Shown piece after piece: positions 5,494 through 6,303 of a stretch of DNA of 6,303 nt. The notes under the pieces are model-generated. The model did no database searches and was not told where the DNA came from. It saw only the letters and a program-made list of their open reading frames with translations. Source of the stretch: an uncultured Phascolarctobacterium sp. (lineage in GTDB: Bacteria > Bacillota > Negativicutes > Acidaminococcales > Acidaminococcaceae); contig CAMFZA010000104.1 of the NCBI GenBank assembly GCA_946002345.1, positions 1 to 6,303 on the forward strand, written 5' to 3'. The first letter of the stretch is position 1. Each line of letters starts with the position of its first letter. Position numbers and translations under genes: made by a program.

Positions 5494-5667
5494 GGACCTA
5501 TACTTAGTGCCCAATATGTAAGCGGAGAACGGCTAACTATGTCTATGATTGCATAAAGCTAAAAACGAACATTCTTTTCGGTAACGTTTCGTTAGGTATA
5601 AATTTTCAGTATAATTGTAGTTTTACAGTACACGAATATATCAAGGGCTTTGGCTTTGGTAAAGAGT

Positions 5668-5730
5668 AGCACCTCAGTGTGGCGAATGATAAGATTGTGG
5701 TAATCATCTTTTTCGCTGCGCTGGGGTGCT
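5668..5730 (+). ncRNA. Long imperfect hairpin: terminator or candidate small-RNA 3' end
   Basis: AGCACCTCAG (5668-5677) pairs with CTGGGGTGCT (5721-5730) through ten positions with one G-U. TGTG/TGCG continues with wobbles, GCGA pairs with TCGC, and ATGAT pairs with ATCAT around a 12-base loop, leaving a CTTTT bulge on the 3' side. GTTGTTTTCT follows, a poor but usable U-rich tail. It may end the binding-protein transcript. It may also end a short RNA of roughly 115 bases starting near 5622 from the TATAAT at 5610-5615. A dispersed palindromic element is a third reading. Confidence 0.4.
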
Positions 5731-5786
5731 GTTGTTTTCTAAAAATCTCTAAAAATTTTTTCTATCAGAGGTGACTGCGTCGAAGG

Positions 5787-5819
5787 TGGACAGAATTTGA
5801 TGAAAGCAAGGTATATAAT
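5787..5819 (+). promoter_or_regulatory. Candidate promoter of the 23-residue ORF
   Basis: TATAAT (5814-5819) within TATATAAT is a perfect -10 box. The best -35 match, TGGACA (5787-5792), is 21 bases away, or 19 if TATATA (5812-5817) is used. Spacing is therefore poor and the assignment rests on the -10 box and on the RBS and ORF that follow. Confidence 0.35.
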
Positions 5820-5843
5820 GGAGGTAGAGTTGGGGGTGATTTC

Positions 5844-5915
5844 ATGCGATTTGTGTGTATTCTAAGCTTTTTATCTCACTTGTTATATGGAATAGCAGGA
5901 ATGGCAATCACATGA
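5844..5915 (+). CDS. Candidate 23-residue hydrophobic small protein
   Basis: ATG at 5844 opens a 23-codon frame (MRFVCILSFLSHLLYGIAG, then MAIT and TGA). The best evidence is upstream: GGGGGTGAT (5832-5840) matches the extended Shine-Dalgarno sequence at eight of nine positions, with GGGGG 7 bases before the ATG. A -10 box lies 25 bases before the ATG and a strong terminator follows at 6001, so the ORF has the parts of an independent transcription unit of roughly 230 bases. The peptide has one Arg near the N-terminus, then a mostly hydrophobic run long enough for one short membrane helix. It resembles in kind, not in sequence, small membrane proteins or type I toxins. I recognise no family. 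It could instead be the remnant of a longer membrane protein, since about 20 further codons are open after the TGA, or a chance ORF in a small RNA. Confidence 0.4.
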   Translation: MRFVCILSFLSHLLYGIAGMAIT

Positions 5916-6000
5916 CAAGCGCCTGTGGGCCGACTTGACTGTTACCTTCTAAGCTTGGTGCAGCTTATGCTGGCATAGGTAGCTAGCTCAGAAAAATAAT

Positions 6001-6058
6001 AAAGCTCTGTTTCTGACTTGACAGACTTAAGCTGTTGAGGGAAGGAACAGAGCTTTTT
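6001..6058. terminator. Strong bidirectional terminator between convergent units
   Basis: AAAGCTCTGTTTC (6001-6013) pairs with GGAACAGAGCTTT (6044-6056) over 13 positions with one G-U. Inside, CTTGACAG (6017-6024) pairs with CTGTTGAG (6032-6039) with two wobbles around ACTTAAG. On the plus strand the right arm ends in TTTTT (6054-6058). On the minus strand the stem is followed by ATTATTTTTC (complement of 5991-6000). It therefore can stop both the small-ORF transcript and the LysR-type gene. Confidence 0.85.
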
Positions 6059-6072
6059 GCTTTATAAATGCA

Positions 6073-6099
6073 AAATGGGCAAAATGGCCTAAATGGCCT
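6073..6099. repeat. 9-base tandem repeat, three copies, across the LysR stop codon
   Basis: AAATGGGCA (6073-6081), AAATGGCCT (6082-6090) and AAATGGCCT (6091-6099) are adjacent. The last two copies are identical and the first differs at two positions. On the minus strand the unit reads Ala-Ile followed by the TAG stop at 6089-6091, so the stop codon spans the junction of two copies. Confidence 0.85.
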
Positions 6100-6303
6100 C
6101 TCTTTTGAGCAGCTCTTCCAGATTGCACACCTGCTGGCTGCCCCTAGTACGAGCATAAAAGCGCAAAAAATGCTGGGCCGCTACCGTTAAGGGTCTATCC
6201 TTGACCTTGACCACGGTTTTATGGATGTCTGTCTCCAAATCTATAATGGGCTTGATAACGAAGGTTTCTCCTAGGCTTTCCTTTGGCTCCACGGGCACAA
6301 TGG
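6089..6303 (-). CDS. C-terminal end of a LysR-type transcriptional regulator (5' end beyond the window)
   Basis: The frame is open from the right edge to TAG at 6089-6091, giving about 71 residues. The sequence ETFVIKPIIDLETDIHKTVVKVKDRPLTVAAQHFLRF looks like the last strands and helix of a LysR effector-binding domain, where a strand of the type 'h-h-x-K-x-x-R-P-L-S-x-A-A-x-x-F' near the C-terminus is characteristic. The DNA-binding N-terminus lies outside the window, so target genes and ligand cannot be inferred. The GTG at 6298 is an internal valine, since the frame continues upstream (Ile-Val-Pro-Val). The tail after the domain (SQQVCNLEELLKREAI) is a short helical extension ending in the tandem repeat. 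Confidence 0.7.
   Translation of the reverse strand, partial: IVPVEPKESLGETFVIKPIIDLETDIHKTVVKVKDRPLTVAAQHFLRFYARTRGSQQVCNLEELLKREAI

Larger units (their letters stand above)
5494..5843. other. Intergenic stretch with a dyad, -10-like box and long hairpin
   Basis: No protein-coding frame stands out here. Visible items are the dyad TAACG-TTT-CGTTA (5582-5594), a TATAAT (5610-5615) with no good -35 box, the tandem GGCTTT pair (5646-5657), a 63-base hairpin (5668-5730), the near-tandem TCTAAAAATC/TCTAAAAATT (5738-5757) and the promoter-like TATATAAT (5812-5819) that leads into the small ORF. No closer terminator follows the substrate-binding gene than the 5668-5730 hairpin, 175 bases past its stop. 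Confidence 0.6.

Noticed and set aside
4948..5514. 188-codon open frame on the minus strand, opposite the binding-protein gene
   Set aside because: It lies antisense to a gene with clear family motifs, has no RBS, and its Leu/His/Ser-rich composition is that expected from reading the complement of a Lys/Ala-rich gene.
5881..5920. Minus-strand promoter for an antisense RNA against the small ORF
   Set aside because: TTGTCA is present, but no acceptable -10 box lies 16-18 bases away, so a toxin-antitoxin pair is not supported.
6296..6298. GTG at 6298 as the start of a 69-residue protein
   Set aside because: The frame continues to the window edge and the sequence is the C-terminal part of a LysR effector domain, so this codon is an internal valine.
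1..6303. CRISPR arrays, tRNA or rRNA genes, insertion sequences
   Set aside because: No regularly spaced direct repeats, cloverleaf-like sequences, rRNA landmarks or transposase frames were seen on either strand.

Overview
The window looks like chromosomal DNA from a diderm Firmicute (class Negativicutes). The best evidence is the broken gene at 3428-4149. It pairs an N-terminal S-layer homology (SLH) domain with an outer-membrane beta-barrel end that finishes in an aromatic residue, the OmpM/Mep45 porin architecture typical of this class. Purine-rich AGGAGG ribosome binding sites, sigma-A-type promoters (one with perfect consensus boxes) and moderate GC content agree. Genus cannot be fixed from the sequence alone.

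Layout, left to right. (1) 1-662, minus: the N-terminal 220 residues of a secreted repeat protein that runs off the left edge, with its promoter at 723-751. (2) 792-1148, minus: a 118-residue Cys-rich cytosolic protein. It is divergent from (3) 1347-1676, plus: a HxlR-family redox/electrophile-type regulator. A near-perfect inverted repeat lies between the two promoters. (4) 1752-2663, plus: a ketopantoate reductase-family oxidoreductase, probably co-transcribed with the regulator. (5) 2769-3179, plus: a short, divergent peptide deformylase-like protein, closed by a strong terminator. (6) 3428-4149, plus: an SLH porin gene with intact promoter, leader, RBS and terminator but an internal out-of-frame deletion. 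(7) 4408-5493, plus: a lipoprotein sugar-type ABC substrate-binding protein without transporter partners in view. (8) 5494-6088: about 600 bases without a large gene, holding a 63-nt hairpin, a candidate promoter and RBS for a 23-residue hydrophobic peptide, and a bidirectional terminator. (9) 6089-6303, minus: the C-terminal end of a LysR-type regulator that enters from the right edge.

How the parts relate. Genes 2-4 look like a small regulated locus in which the HxlR protein probably controls itself and the divergent Cys-rich gene. The porin and the binding protein both concern the envelope but are separate transcription units. No operon joins the rest. The least explained stretch is 5580-6060, which appears to contain one or two very small transcription units. 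A recurring dyad, GTAACG followed about 4 bases later by GTTAC or a near match, sits upstream of the deformylase gene, in the porin leader and upstream of the 63-nt hairpin.
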